The notes under the pieces were generated by a model. That model was given only the letters and a program-made list of their open reading frames with translations. It searched no databases and was not told the origin of the DNA. A program made the position numbers and the translations under genes. Shown here piece by piece: positions 32,120 to 41,562 of a stretch of DNA of 42,368 nt; the first letter of the stretch is position 1, and the number at the start of each line of letters is the position of its first letter. Where the stretch lies: assembly GCF_000762405.1 (NCBI RefSeq), contig NZ_JRPQ01000062.1, forward strand, positions 1 to 42,368, given 5' to 3'. This DNA is from Hoylesella timonensis S9-PR14 (GTDB lineage Bacteria; Bacteroidota; Bacteroidia; Bacteroidales; Bacteroidaceae).

Positions 32120-35100
32120 ATGAGAGCAACCTTTCTGAAGTTTTCTTTAATGGCTCTGGCGCTATCAATGTCCGTGCCACAAACAGCCATGGCAACTCAG
32201 CGTCTGCAAGCTACTCAACAGGTACGCACGGTGCGAGGCACCGTAATCGATGCGGCAGACAATCAGCCTGTCATTGGTGCGAGTATCGTGTTAAGTGGCA
32301 CGTCCATCGGAACGATCACCGATGTAGATGGAAAGTTCACCATCAAGACCGTAGGCAAGAATCCCAAGCTGGTTATTTCCTACATTGGGAAAAAGACAGT
32401 AGAAATAACTGTACCCGAATCGGGAGAAATAAGCGTCAAGCTTGAGAATATGGACGACCTACTCGACGAGGTGGTGGTAGTAGGTGCTGGTACGCAGAAA
32501 AAAGTGAGCGTAACAGGTGCCATCACCAGCATTAAAGGCAGTCAGTTAGCCGTTCCTTCCAGTAGTTTGTCGACAGCCTTTGCCGGTAGGATTGCCGGTG
32601 TGGTGGCACGCCAAAACACTGGAGAGCCAGGAGCAGGCGCCGAGTTTTACATCCGTGGCATCGGAACCTTTGGTGGCCGCACCACTCCACTCATTCTGCT
32701 GGACGATGTGGAGGTATCGGCAGCCGATCTGAACTATGTGCCAGCCGAGAACATAGAGAGCTTCTCCATCCTGAAAGACGCTTCGGCAACAGCCATCTAT
32801 GGCGCACGGGGTGCCAATGGCGTGATGATTGTAACCACCAAGGGAGGCGATTATAACTCAAAGACCAAGCTCAACATGAGGGTAGAGAACTCGTTCAACT
32901 ACATTGACCAGTTTCCCAAGTTTGTCGATGGTGCCAGGTATATGGAGATGTACAACGAGGCAGCACGCGGAAGTGGACAGGCGGAACGATATTCGGCACA
33001 AGAGATTGAGCGTACACGCACGGGCTACAACCCACTGGTTTACCCTGACGTGAACTGGAAGGACGTAATGTTCAAGAACATGAGCATGCGCCAGGCGGTG
33101 AATGTAAACGTGAGCGGTGGCGGTTCTAAGATGAAATACTACATGAGCCTGAACGTGTCTCATGATGCTGGATTAATCAATACCAAAAAAGCCTATTCGT
33201 GGGACAACAACATCAACATCGTGAATTATACGTTCCAAAACAACCTGTCGTATAAACTCACGCCCACCACCACCATCCAGATGAACATGAATGCGCAGAT
33301 ACGCAACCGCAAAAGTCCAAACGTTGCCAGCAAAGATTTGTTCAATCTCATCCTCACTACTACCTCCATTTTGTTCCCACCTACCTATCCTGCAATTCCT
33401 GATAATCCGATGTACGACCACATACTGTACGGAAACAATTATATCACCGGCAACGTGATGTACACCAACCCCTATGAGCGCATGATGACCACATTCAAGG
33501 AACAGAACGAAAACATTCTCAACACCGTCATCAAGATAGACCAAGATTTAAGTTTTATCACTCGAGGATTGAATTTCAATGCTTGGGTAAATTTCAAAAA
33601 CTGGTCAAGTTCAAGTTACAATCGGTCCATCATAGGACATAATTACCGCATCAAGGCAGGTAGCTTTAACGCAGAGAATCCCGAATCTCCCTACGAGCTG
33701 GAACTGTTGAATACAGATGGAACCAACTTTATCTCACAGTCGGATATCAGCAAGGCAAGTGATCAGACCATAGAGATGCAAGCCAATCTGAACTGGAACC
33801 GCCGTTTTGGCAAGCACACCATAGGAGCCATGGCACTGTACCGACAGCGCGAGTATCGAAACGCTGTGCTGCCCAACCGCAACCAAGGTCTCTCCGCACG
33901 CCTTACCTACGATTATGATACGCGCTATCTGCTTGAGTTCAACGCAGGTTACAACGGTACCGAGCGACTGTCCAAAGAAGATCGCTTTGGATTCTTCCCC
34001 GCAGTATCGGCAGGTTGGGTGATGAGCAACGAGACATTCTTCAAACCTCTCAAAAAGATAGTCACACACCTCAAGCTGCGTGGTTCGTATGGTATTGTCG
34101 GCAGCGACGACTTGGCTAAGCCATCGGGCAGCTACTACCTGTTTATCGACAAAATAGCCGACAACGATCTGGCAAAACTAAAATGGCAATTTGGACAAGA
34201 CGGCGAGATTCAGGGCGGCGGTCCCATGCTGACTTACTATGCAATGAGAGGCCTGGGATGGGAAAAAGTGAAGAAGTTAGACCTTGGTCTGGATCTGCAT
34301 TTGTTCGACGGTCTGGAACTGACGTTCGATTACTTTCTCGACAAGCGTTACGATATCTTCATGCACCGTGAGGCATGGCCACAGTCACTGGCATACCATG
34401 AGGCAAAGCCATGGAGCAACATTGGCAAAATGAACAATGAGGGATTTGAGGTGAGCCTACGGTACAGCCGCAGGTTCAACAAAGACTTCTCAGCCTCGGC
34501 ACAGGCCAACCTTACATACAACCAAAACAAGGTAATCTACATGGATGAGCCTGTCTATCCCACTGTTTGGAAAACTGCCATCAACAAGCCCTATGGCAAC
34601 ATCATGGGCTATGTGGCAGAAGGACTGTTTAGAAGCCAAGAGGAAATAGACAACAGCCCGAAACAGAACCTTGGCTCGGTGGTTCGCGTGGGTGACATCA
34701 AGTACCGTGACATCAACGGTGACGGTAAAATCACCGATGACGACCAAATGATGATTTCACAATACAACGGAACACCACGCCTGCAGTATGGATTTGGCGG
34801 AACCTTTGAGTACAAGAAATTCGATTTCGGCATCTTCTTCACAGGTTCAGCCCTGCGCAAGATTATGACTAATGGTATGGATCCGTTCCAGGAAGGTATT
34901 GGTGTAGGTAACAGAAACGTTATACAATACATCGCTGACGACTATTGGTCAGAAGAGAAACAAAACTGGGATGCCGCCTATCCGCGCCTTGGACTGAAGA
35001 CAACTGACATTGCCAACAACACAAAACCCAGCACTTACTGGCTGCGAGACGGCTCGTTCATGCGCCTAAAGAATGTTGAATTGGGGTGGAGCTTCAAGTA

Positions 35101-35233
35101 TGGTCGCGTATACATCAGCGGTGTCAACCTGCTCACCTTCTCGTCATTCAAACTATGGGATCCCGAACTGAGTGGGTGGAACGCCTATCCGATGCAGAAA
35201 ACCGTCAATGTAGGTCTTCAGCTACACATCTAA
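32120..35233 (+). CDS. susC: SusC/RagA-family TonB-dependent outer-membrane transporter
   Basis: 1037 residues. Signal peptide to about residue 26, then a carboxypeptidase-regulatory-like domain (VRGTVIDAADNQPVIGASIVL), the TonB box region (LLDEVVVVGAGTQKK), the plug (about 120-235; SSSLSTAFAGRIAGVVARQN, SILKDASATAIYGARGANGVMIVTTKGG) and a long barrel ending in VGLQLHI. DINGDGKITDDDQ is a typical calcium-loop-like motif of the family. It imports a glycan or other oligomer with the SusD protein encoded just after it. The substrate cannot be named; a host glycan is possible given the sialidase nearby. Start 4 nt before SusD frame context is normal for the pair. Confidence 0.95.
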   Translation: MRATFLKFSLMALALSMSVPQTAMATQRLQATQQVRTVRGTVIDAADNQPVIGASIVLSGTSIGTITDVDGKFTIKTVGKNPKLVISYIGKKTVEITVPESGEISVKLENMDDLLDEVVVVGAGTQKKVSVTGAITSIKGSQLAVPSSSLSTAFAGRIAGVVARQNTGEPGAGAEFYIRGIGTFGGRTTPLILLDDVEVSAADLNYVPAENIESFSILKDASATAIYGARGANGVMIVTTKGGDYNSKTKLNMRVENSFNYIDQFPKFVDGARYMEMYNEAARGSGQAERYSAQEIERTRTGYNPLVYPDVNWKDVMFKNMSMRQAVNVNVSGGGSKMKYYMSLNVSHDAGLINTKKAYSWDNNINIVNYTFQNNLSYKLTPTTTIQMNMNAQIRNRKSPNVASKDLFNLILTTTSILFPPTYPAIPDNPMYDHILYGNNYITGNVMYTNPYERMMTTFKEQNENILNTVIKIDQDLSFITRGLNFNAWVNFKNWSSSSYNRSIIGHNYRIKAGSFNAENPESPYELELLNTDGTNFISQSDISKASDQTIEMQANLNWNRRFGKHTIGAMALYRQREYRNAVLPNRNQGLSARLTYDYDTRYLLEFNAGYNGTERLSKEDRFGFFPAVSAGWVMSNETFFKPLKKIVTHLKLRGSYGIVGSDDLAKPSGSYYLFIDKIADNDLAKLKWQFGQDGEIQGGGPMLTYYAMRGLGWEKVKKLDLGLDLHLFDGLELTFDYFLDKRYDIFMHREAWPQSLAYHEAKPWSNIGKMNNEGFEVSLRYSRRFNKDFSASAQANLTYNQNKVIYMDEPVYPTVWKTAINKPYGNIMGYVAEGLFRSQEEIDNSPKQNLGSVVRVGDIKYRDINGDGKITDDDQMMISQYNGTPRLQYGFGGTFEYKKFDFGIFFTGSALRKIMTNGMDPFQEGIGVGNRNVIQYIADDYWSEEKQNWDAAYPRLGLKTTDIANNTKPSTYWLRDGSFMRLKNVELGWSFKYGRVYISGVNLLTFSSFKLWDPELSGWNAYPMQKTVNVGLQLHI

Positions 35234-35266
35234 TTCATGTCTTACCTTATTATAATAAATATCATT

Positions 35267-37252
35267 ATGACAAACCTATCTAAAATGAAAATACTATCAG
35301 ATTCCAAGATTGTGAGCAAGATTGTGAGCATGGCCCTGCTGTTTTCAGCGGCAACGTTGACAACCTCATGTGACTTTCTCGACGTGGTTCCTCCAGAGCA
35401 GGCTTCCTTATCTGACGCCACAAAGAGCCACGACCGTGCCATGGGGTTTCTTTTTAGCTGCTATGGTGGGATAGGCGTAGACAACCCTTGTAATTATTTG
35501 GGCGAGGTAGCATCGTCCACTGACGAATACACATTACCTTACTCATGGTCGGGAGACGGAATGTGGGACGATTATGCCTGCAACACGGCATCAGCCACTA
35601 ACCAAAATTGGTTGTGGGGAACCACCTACCAGTATATCGGCCAGTGCCTGTTGTTCCAAAAAGAACTGGAAAAGATGAAAGGAAACTTTGTTTCCGAGGC
35701 AGAGAAAAAGGAATGGTTAGCCGAAAGCAAGTTCCTCATTGCCTATTATCACTTTGCCACACTTCGCCGATATGGACCCATCCCCATCACCGACAGCTAT
35801 ATAGCAATGGACACACCTACCGAGCAGTATAACGGAAGGTTCCACTTTGACTATTGCGTGGACTGGATTGCCAAGATGTTGGACGAGGCCGCCGAGGGTC
35901 TTCCTGCCGTGCGTACCAAGAGCGAGGAATGGGGACGCGCCACGTCAACCATGTGCAAGGCAGTGAAAGCCCGTATGCTGCTCTATGCCGCATCACCCCT
36001 GTGGAACGGAAAATTCCCATTCCCAACATGGGAGAACAAGAACTTTGAAACACCGGGCTATGGGAAGAAACTGGTGAGTACCACCTACGACAAGGGCAAG
36101 TGGGAACGTGCTCTACAAGCCAACCTCGAGGCATTCAGGCTGGCTACAGGCGAGGGCGACCGCAAACTCTACGATGACTTAGACTTTTACAAGCGCAACG
36201 ATCTGAAGCTGCCCTATGCCCCGGGTATCAGTGACGGAGACTACCCTACTGAGGAAGACAAAGCCAAGCAAGAAGACTTTCTTAAACGCGTGATGTTGAT
36301 GCGTTATGCTGTTTCTACCCGAGAGAGCGAAGGCAACAAAGAATACATCTGGGCCTCATGGAAGATGGGATTTGACATAGCCAGCCGCATGCCACACCAT
36401 ATCATCAAACTGAACAACGGCAACTGGCAAAATGGCTGGAGTGGCGTCTCTCCAACGCTCTACACCATTGAACACTTCTACACCAAGGATGGAAAACTGC
36501 CAGGGAAAGATAATCATTTTTCACCGCAAGCAGAATGGTTTACCTCTGCAAACATCGCAGGACGAAAAGATATCATCAAGCTCAACGCCAATCGCGAACC
36601 ACGCTTTTATGCATGGATGGCTTTCGACGGTGGTGACTATGGGTCTGTGTTCCGTGCAGGACAACCGCTAAAACTGCAGATGCGTAACCCAGAAGAACAA
36701 GGCTTTAGTACTCAATTCAATCGAGACAACAGCGTGACGGGATATCTCACACAAAAATATGTTGACCCCAAATACGAATACGGCAACGCAGGTTCTGTAA
36801 ATGGTGGAACATCGGCTCCTACCATCCTCTTCAGACTGGCGGAGCTATATCTCAACATTGCCGAATGTTATGCGGCGTTGGACGATGTAGACAACGCTCT
36901 CAAATACCTCAACCCTATCCGTGAGCGTGCAGGCATTCCTGATCTAACTAAAGCAGATGTTACTGCCGACATGACCATCACTGACTGGGTTCGCAACGAG
37001 CGGTTCATAGAGTTGTGGAACGAAGGACAACGATTCTTTGACGTCAGACGGTGGTGTGAAGGTGAGAAATACTTCTCGGCAGGCAAACGCTTGGGACTCA
37101 ATGCCGAGGTAACCAAGCCGACGTTCGAGGAATTCAATGTTCCCACCAAGCCCAAGCATCCGTTTGTCTGGAGCAACAGAATGTATCTCAACCCGGTATT
37201 CTATAATGAGGTCTATAAAAACCCACAGATGGTTCAAGCACCTGGATATTAA
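35267..37252 (+). CDS. susD: SusD/RagB-family surface lipoprotein
   Basis: About 661 residues, long for the family. Lipobox TTSC within ATLTTSCDFLDVVPPEQ, then SusD-type helical TPR-like domain (TKSHDRAMGFLFSCYGGIG) and the C-terminal RagB core (PTILFRLAELYLNIAECYAALDDVDNALKYLNPIRERAGIPDL, DWVRNERFIELWNEGQRFFDVRRWC). It binds the ligand on the surface and lies over the SusC barrel. Three ATG codons compete near 35237-35290; 35267 gives a usable signal peptide, and 35285 is equally possible. It follows susC by about 30 nt in one operon. Confidence 0.92.
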   Translation: MTNLSKMKILSDSKIVSKIVSMALLFSAATLTTSCDFLDVVPPEQASLSDATKSHDRAMGFLFSCYGGIGVDNPCNYLGEVASSTDEYTLPYSWSGDGMWDDYACNTASATNQNWLWGTTYQYIGQCLLFQKELEKMKGNFVSEAEKKEWLAESKFLIAYYHFATLRRYGPIPITDSYIAMDTPTEQYNGRFHFDYCVDWIAKMLDEAAEGLPAVRTKSEEWGRATSTMCKAVKARMLLYAASPLWNGKFPFPTWENKNFETPGYGKKLVSTTYDKGKWERALQANLEAFRLATGEGDRKLYDDLDFYKRNDLKLPYAPGISDGDYPTEEDKAKQEDFLKRVMLMRYAVSTRESEGNKEYIWASWKMGFDIASRMPHHIIKLNNGNWQNGWSGVSPTLYTIEHFYTKDGKLPGKDNHFSPQAEWFTSANIAGRKDIIKLNANREPRFYAWMAFDGGDYGSVFRAGQPLKLQMRNPEEQGFSTQFNRDNSVTGYLTQKYVDPKYEYGNAGSVNGGTSAPTILFRLAELYLNIAECYAALDDVDNALKYLNPIRERAGIPDLTKADVTADMTITDWVRNERFIELWNEGQRFFDVRRWCEGEKYFSAGKRLGLNAEVTKPTFEEFNVPTKPKHPFVWSNRMYLNPVFYNEVYKNPQMVQAPGY

Positions 37253-37281
37253 TGATTATATAATATATAATAAATAAAAAT

Positions 37282-38565
37282 ATGAAAAAAATAATTTTAG
37301 CAGGACTTTGTGGCATGATGCTTTTATTTGGATCATGTGAAAGCTATGACAACATCGTGCCAGAGAAGTACAATAAGATTATCTCACTGCAAAACGCAGG
37401 CGAGCAGTCCTTGGATCTTTATCGCACAGGCGAGAATACCATCTATACCATCACCGCAATGAAAGGCGGATATACACCAAACGTTGCGGCAAAAGCAACC
37501 GTGAGCGTGATGAATGAGAACGAGTTTGCAGAATACAAGAAAATCAGTGGACAGGACTACAAGATTCTTCCGGCAGAGTGTTATACCCTGAACAATGCAG
37601 AACTTGACTTTACTTCAGCCGACCGATGGAAGAAAGCTGAGCTGGCAGTGAATCCAAACATCGTAGAAAAATACGTAAAAGATGGCACAGAGGGCTATGT
37701 CATTCCACTGATTGCCAAGAGCGCTACCGACTCTATTCTGGCTTCTGCTAACATGATTATTCTAAAACCAAAAGCAGTAATTGACCCAACAGTTTCATTC
37801 AAAAATCTCACTGGGAATACTTTTACTACCGAAATGGAATCCGGGGGTGGAACCATAGAACTACCCATGGCCATGCAAGTGGACAACTTGTGGGACTTTA
37901 CGATCAAAGTTGAAGTAGACCCTGCAACAACAACCGTGCCAAAGGAGAACTTCGAACTGGACAATGAGGGAAAAGTTGTCTTTGAAAAAGGAAAAAATGG
38001 CAAGTTGACCATCAAGGTTAAAAAGCTGGAAACCATTGTCAACAACAAAATAGGACTGAAAGTAAGTGGTATCGAGGGAAAATCGTTTGCCTATCCGAAG
38101 GATGCAGTCTGCGTGAATATTCTGGGACCGAAATTCCCACTCAAGGCAGACATGCTTTCTTCTAATGCCATAGAACCGTCTGAGGGCTCACTGGCAAACC
38201 TGCTGGACGACAACGTCTCGACCTACTTCCATTCAGCATGGAGTGTCTCTATTAGTGGGAAACATTGGTTACAGGTTAACCTACCAGAGAGTACCAACTA
38301 TTTCCAGTTCAATTACACGAACCGACAAAACAATGGTAATGCCGCCCTGAAAGACTTTGACGTGTTGGTAGGCCCAGACGACTCGCATCTCACCCTGCTG
38401 CGCAACTTTACGCTCAACGATGGCTTACCAACAGGAGGTGCCGGTACATTTGTCTCGCCAGAGCTAAAGACGGAGCAACCCATCAAGGTGATTCGCTTTA
38501 TTTGCAACCAAAGTTTCGGAGGCAAGTTCTGGGTATGGAGCGAACTAAGCATTAGGCATCTATAG
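37282..38565 (+). CDS. DUF1735 / discoidin-domain surface lipoprotein
   Basis: 427 residues. Lipobox LFGSC and two tandem DUF1735-type Ig-like domains (about 25-170 and 170-285), then a C-terminal F5/8 type C (discoidin) domain (about 290-427; SLANLLDDNVSTYFHSAWS, HWLQVNLPESTNYFQFNY). Such proteins follow SusC/SusD in glycan loci and act as surface glycan-binding proteins. The gene is 29 nt after susD and is the last of the operon; no glycoside hydrolase follows, which is unusual for a complete utilization locus. Confidence 0.92.
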   Translation: MKKIILAGLCGMMLLFGSCESYDNIVPEKYNKIISLQNAGEQSLDLYRTGENTIYTITAMKGGYTPNVAAKATVSVMNENEFAEYKKISGQDYKILPAECYTLNNAELDFTSADRWKKAELAVNPNIVEKYVKDGTEGYVIPLIAKSATDSILASANMIILKPKAVIDPTVSFKNLTGNTFTTEMESGGGTIELPMAMQVDNLWDFTIKVEVDPATTTVPKENFELDNEGKVVFEKGKNGKLTIKVKKLETIVNNKIGLKVSGIEGKSFAYPKDAVCVNILGPKFPLKADMLSSNAIEPSEGSLANLLDDNVSTYFHSAWSVSISGKHWLQVNLPESTNYFQFNYTNRQNNGNAALKDFDVLVGPDDSHLTLLRNFTLNDGLPTGGAGTFVSPELKTEQPIKVIRFICNQSFGGKFWVWSELSIRHL

Positions 38566-38608
38566 CGGTACGATGTTCAACAGCATACCGCACATATAAT
38601 TGCGATGA

Positions 38609-38636
38609 CGCCCACACACATTATTGTGTGTGGGCG
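38609..38636 (+). terminator. Terminator of the susCD operon
   Basis: CGCCCACACACA (38609-38620) pairs with TGTGTGTGGGCG (38625-38636), loop TTAT, then ACTTTTATAG. It lies 44 nt after the last stop. Confidence 0.85.
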
Positions 38637-38715
38637 ACTTTTATAGACGATTGCTCAACTTGCATGTTGTTCACAACCAATACTTCCCCATTCATAATCA
38701 ATGGCGAGCGTAACC

Positions 38716-38759
38716 AAAATAAGCCAAAGTAAGACTGCTACCTTACTTTGGCTTATTTT
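38716..38759. terminator. Second, bidirectional terminator hairpin
   Basis: AAAATAAGCCAAAGTAAG (38716-38733) is mirrored at 38742-38759, an 18-bp stem with an 8-nt loop, A/T-rich at its base. It can end the susCD transcript and the minus-strand zinc-ribbon gene transcript. Confidence 0.8.
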
Positions 38760-38821
38760 ATATATTTCCGCCGGATGTTCAAGGGACGTCACCCTTTTTC
38801 ATCATGCCGGTTTGAAGCAAG

Positions 38822-39655
38822 CTATTTATCTTCCTCGTCTTTCTTTGCAGTTTTGCGAACGGTGCGCTTACGCTTCGGCTTTTCTTCAACCGCTGTTTTT
38901 TCTACCTCAACACCAGCCAATTCGGGGTCAATCATAATACGGCCACAGTACTCACACACAATCACTTTCTTGTGCATCTTGATATCCAACTGCCGCTGAG
39001 GTGGTATTTTATTAAAGCAGCCACCACAAGCATCTCGCTGTACATAGACAATTCCCAATCCGTTGCGTGCATTTTTACGAATACGCTTAAAGCTGGAAAG
39101 CAAACGAGGCTCTATCGTCACTTCTAAACCTTTGGCTTTTTCCTTCAGTTCCTCTTCCTCATCACGAGTTTCTTGCATGATTTCATCCAGCTCGCCTTTC
39201 TTCTCTTTCAGCGCAACCTTTCTATCACTAAGCAGTGCTTCGGCTTCTTTTAAGTCAGCTTCTTTTTCCTCTATCTTTATGAGTGCTTCCTTAATTTTCT
39301 TGTTACAGAGTTCTATTTCAAGACTCTGAAACTCTATTTCCTTGGTCAGTGTGTCGTACTCACGGTTATTCTTCACCTCATCAAGTTGTTTTTTGTAGCG
39401 CTCTACACTTGATTCCGCATTGGCAATATCAGCCTTTTTTTGAGATATAGCCTTCTTAAATTCATCTATTTCAGTCTGAATTTTTTCCATACGAGTAGTC
39501 AAACCTTCTGTCTCGTCCTCTAAGTCTTGGACTTCTAAAGGCAACTCACCACGCAAAGCACGCTTCTCATCAATAGACGAGAGGGTTGTTTGCAATTCAT
39601 AGAGAGTTTTCAACTTCTCTTCTACCGATAAATCTGTAGGATCTTTTTTTGCCAT
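38822..39655 (-). CDS. Coiled-coil protein with C4 zinc ribbon
   Basis: 277 residues: a long antiparallel coiled coil (about 1-190; Glu/Lys-rich heptads such as YKKQLDEVKNNREYDTLTKEIEFQSLE) followed by a zinc ribbon (about 205-245) with CGGC and, 22 residues on, CEYC, and a basic C-terminal tail (KPKRKRTVRKTAKK). It matches the CT398/C4-type zinc ribbon family, which binds nucleic acid or Nif3 partners in some species. The gene for a Nif3-like protein lies 84 nt upstream on the same strand, a pairing seen in other Bacteroidetes. Confidence 0.88.
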   Translation of the reverse strand: MAKKDPTDLSVEEKLKTLYELQTTLSSIDEKRALRGELPLEVQDLEDETEGLTTRMEKIQTEIDEFKKAISQKKADIANAESSVERYKKQLDEVKNNREYDTLTKEIEFQSLEIELCNKKIKEALIKIEEKEADLKEAEALLSDRKVALKEKKGELDEIMQETRDEEEELKEKAKGLEVTIEPRLLSSFKRIRKNARNGLGIVYVQRDACGGCFNKIPPQRQLDIKMHKKVIVCEYCGRIMIDPELAGVEVEKTAVEEKPKRKRTVRKTAKKDEEDK

Positions 39656-39739
39656 GTTTTATTGTTGTTATTGAATAATTGATACTATGTAATTCAAAAT
39701 ATACCACTACATTTCTTTTCCCCCAATGACGTTTTGGGC

Positions 39740-40528
39740 TTAGAAATAGATAATGGGATTCGTGTTGATACTGGATATACAGCAATGTGCTTCTGGAAAC
39801 TCTTTTTGAATAATCTCCTTAAAAATCTCACTCGTGAACTGTTCACTTTGATAATGACCAATTACCGCTAATTGAATGCGCTGTTCCATGTCAAAAAAGT
39901 CGTGATAACTCATTTCGCCTGTTACAAACGCATCAGCTCCTGCTTGTAGAGCATCACTCAACAAAAACGCACCAGAGCCTCCACAAAGCGCAACACGCTT
40001 GATGGGGCGACGCAACAGTTGGTTGGCTTGTACACATTCGACCTCAAAGACACGTTTCAGTAGGGAGATGAAATCATCGGCTGCCAGTCCTTCAGCAAAG
40101 GTTCCAACAATCCCCTCACCTCCTGTAACACCGTCAACAATTTGCTCTTTGCCTATAAAAGACAAATTTTGCAACCCCAACTTCTCGGCTATTTTATAGT
40201 TTACGCCACCCTTAGCACTATCCATATTGGTATGCATCGCCACTATTGTGATGTGGTTCTGTATTGCCTTCATGACAGTACGCTGCACATAGTTTTGGTT
40301 GGAGATGCACGACAGTTTTCTGAATATCAACGGATGGTGTGCTACAATTAAATTACAGCCAAGCCTAATTGCTTCATCAACAATCGGTTCGGTCACGTCT
40401 AAACACAATAAAGCCCCTGATAGTTCCGCCTCTGTCAATCCAACTTGCAACCCAGCGTTATCATAATCTGCTTGCAAGGGCAAAGGCGCGAATCGTTCAA
40501 GGGCACTCACCACTTCTTTTATCTTCAC
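39740..40528 (-). CDS. Nif3-like dinuclear metal protein
   Basis: 262 residues. Motifs: PLQADYDNAGLQVG (about 17-30), VAHHPLIF (63-69) with metal-binding His, IVAMHTNMDSAKGGVNYKIAE, GGSGAFLLSDALQAGADAFVTGEMSYHDFFD and AVIGHYQSEQF. It forms a ring hexamer with a di-metal site in relatives; its reaction is not firmly known (GTP cyclohydrolase-type activity was proposed). Many Bacteroidetes versions are longer, with a central PII-like insert that is missing here. Paired with the zinc-ribbon gene. Confidence 0.9.
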   Translation of the reverse strand: MKIKEVVSALERFAPLPLQADYDNAGLQVGLTEAELSGALLCLDVTEPIVDEAIRLGCNLIVAHHPLIFRKLSCISNQNYVQRTVMKAIQNHITIVAMHTNMDSAKGGVNYKIAEKLGLQNLSFIGKEQIVDGVTGGEGIVGTFAEGLAADDFISLLKRVFEVECVQANQLLRRPIKRVALCGGSGAFLLSDALQAGADAFVTGEMSYHDFFDMEQRIQLAVIGHYQSEQFTSEIFKEIIQKEFPEAHCCISSINTNPIIYF

Positions 40529-40769
40529 GCTATTATTCGATTAGATGCTGCAAAGATACTGCTTTTAGCTCAATTATGCAACTCCCAAGGCATTGTTTAA
40601 CTTTATTTTCTATTCTGTCATTTATCTCTTTTGTAATTTTATCAATGTCTTTTTGGCTCTATTTTTTTCTTTGAACCAATTCTCTACGAAGAGACAATGA
40701 TTGATAACGTAGGACAGTCATAGACAAGGAACTATCACAAAAACTACACGCATCTTTAAACAAAACAGT
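40529..40769. other. Short gap between Nif3-like and FetB-like genes
   Basis: About 240 nt of AT-rich sequence with no gene and no clear terminator or promoter. TTCTATTCTGTCATTT-type T-rich stretches are visible but nothing conclusive. Confidence 0.4.
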
Positions 40770-41558
40770 TCATTCTGCTTGTTGATGTGGCTTATCGCCC
40801 TTCAATTGATGATAATCATCCAACAAATATCTGCGTGATACCACCATCGTGACAATGACAGAAATCATCGAAGCACTGAACATGGCTACCAGCAACACCA
40901 ACTGTACAGCCAAGGCAGTAAAGACGCCTGCGCCTGCTAACATCATACTCCACAAAATAATAGGAGACACGCCTATTAACATCCGCCCCATAGTGGAGAT
41001 GTTAGGAAGCGCTGCTCGCTCTATGGTGCGTCGAAACAAATAGCCAAGAGCCTGAGAATGTTTCATGCCATTCCCTAATAGATAATGGTAGAGCTGGCTG
41101 TGATGACGCAATCCCATGAAATAAATGTGCAATGCCTGACTGTTCACTTGTATCAGATGTCCCGTTAACAAACCGACAACAGGAATAAGGAAACGAACTT
41201 CCAATGGATTTCTTACACCCACAACAAGCCACAAAACATAAAGCCCAACTACCAAGACGCCTGTGAGCGTACCAGCCATTACGGGTACAAACAACTGCCG
41301 AATAGGTAATTTAGCACGTCTCACCGTGAGTATCGCACCTATCGCCATCATGAGCAAAGCGAACAAAAGGGTTATGCCCCACTGGTTCAGTGCCATTACT
41401 TCATACAGCAGAAATCCTAAGACAAGGAGTAGCCCCATCATCCCTACGGTGGCTCTCACTGTCTTTGTGAGTAAGGTAGAATGATATAGGTACAACACAT
41501 AACATGGGATAAGCAACAGCAAAAATCCCCACACATATTGCATGAACGTGATTTCCAT
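40770..41558 (-). CDS. FetB-like (UPF0014) ABC transporter permease
   Basis: 262 residues with about seven membrane helices (WGFLLLLIPCYVLYLYH, LLLVLGFLLYEVM, ITLLFALLMMAIGAILT, VMAGTLTGVLVVGLYVLWLVVG). The cytoplasmic loop RRTIERAALPNISTMGRMLIGVSP corresponds to the conserved LPGMMTGxILxGxxP loop of FetB permeases but is altered (PNISTMGRM). FetAB is proposed to export iron under stress. It starts 4 nt after its ATPase partner ends. Confidence 0.85.
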   Translation of the reverse strand: MEITFMQYVWGFLLLLIPCYVLYLYHSTLLTKTVRATVGMMGLLLVLGFLLYEVMALNQWGITLLFALLMMAIGAILTVRRAKLPIRQLFVPVMAGTLTGVLVVGLYVLWLVVGVRNPLEVRFLIPVVGLLTGHLIQVNSQALHIYFMGLRHHSQLYHYLLGNGMKHSQALGYLFRRTIERAALPNISTMGRMLIGVSPIILWSMMLAGAGVFTALAVQLVLLVAMFSASMISVIVTMVVSRRYLLDDYHQLKGDKPHQQAE

Positions 41559-41562
41559 TTCT

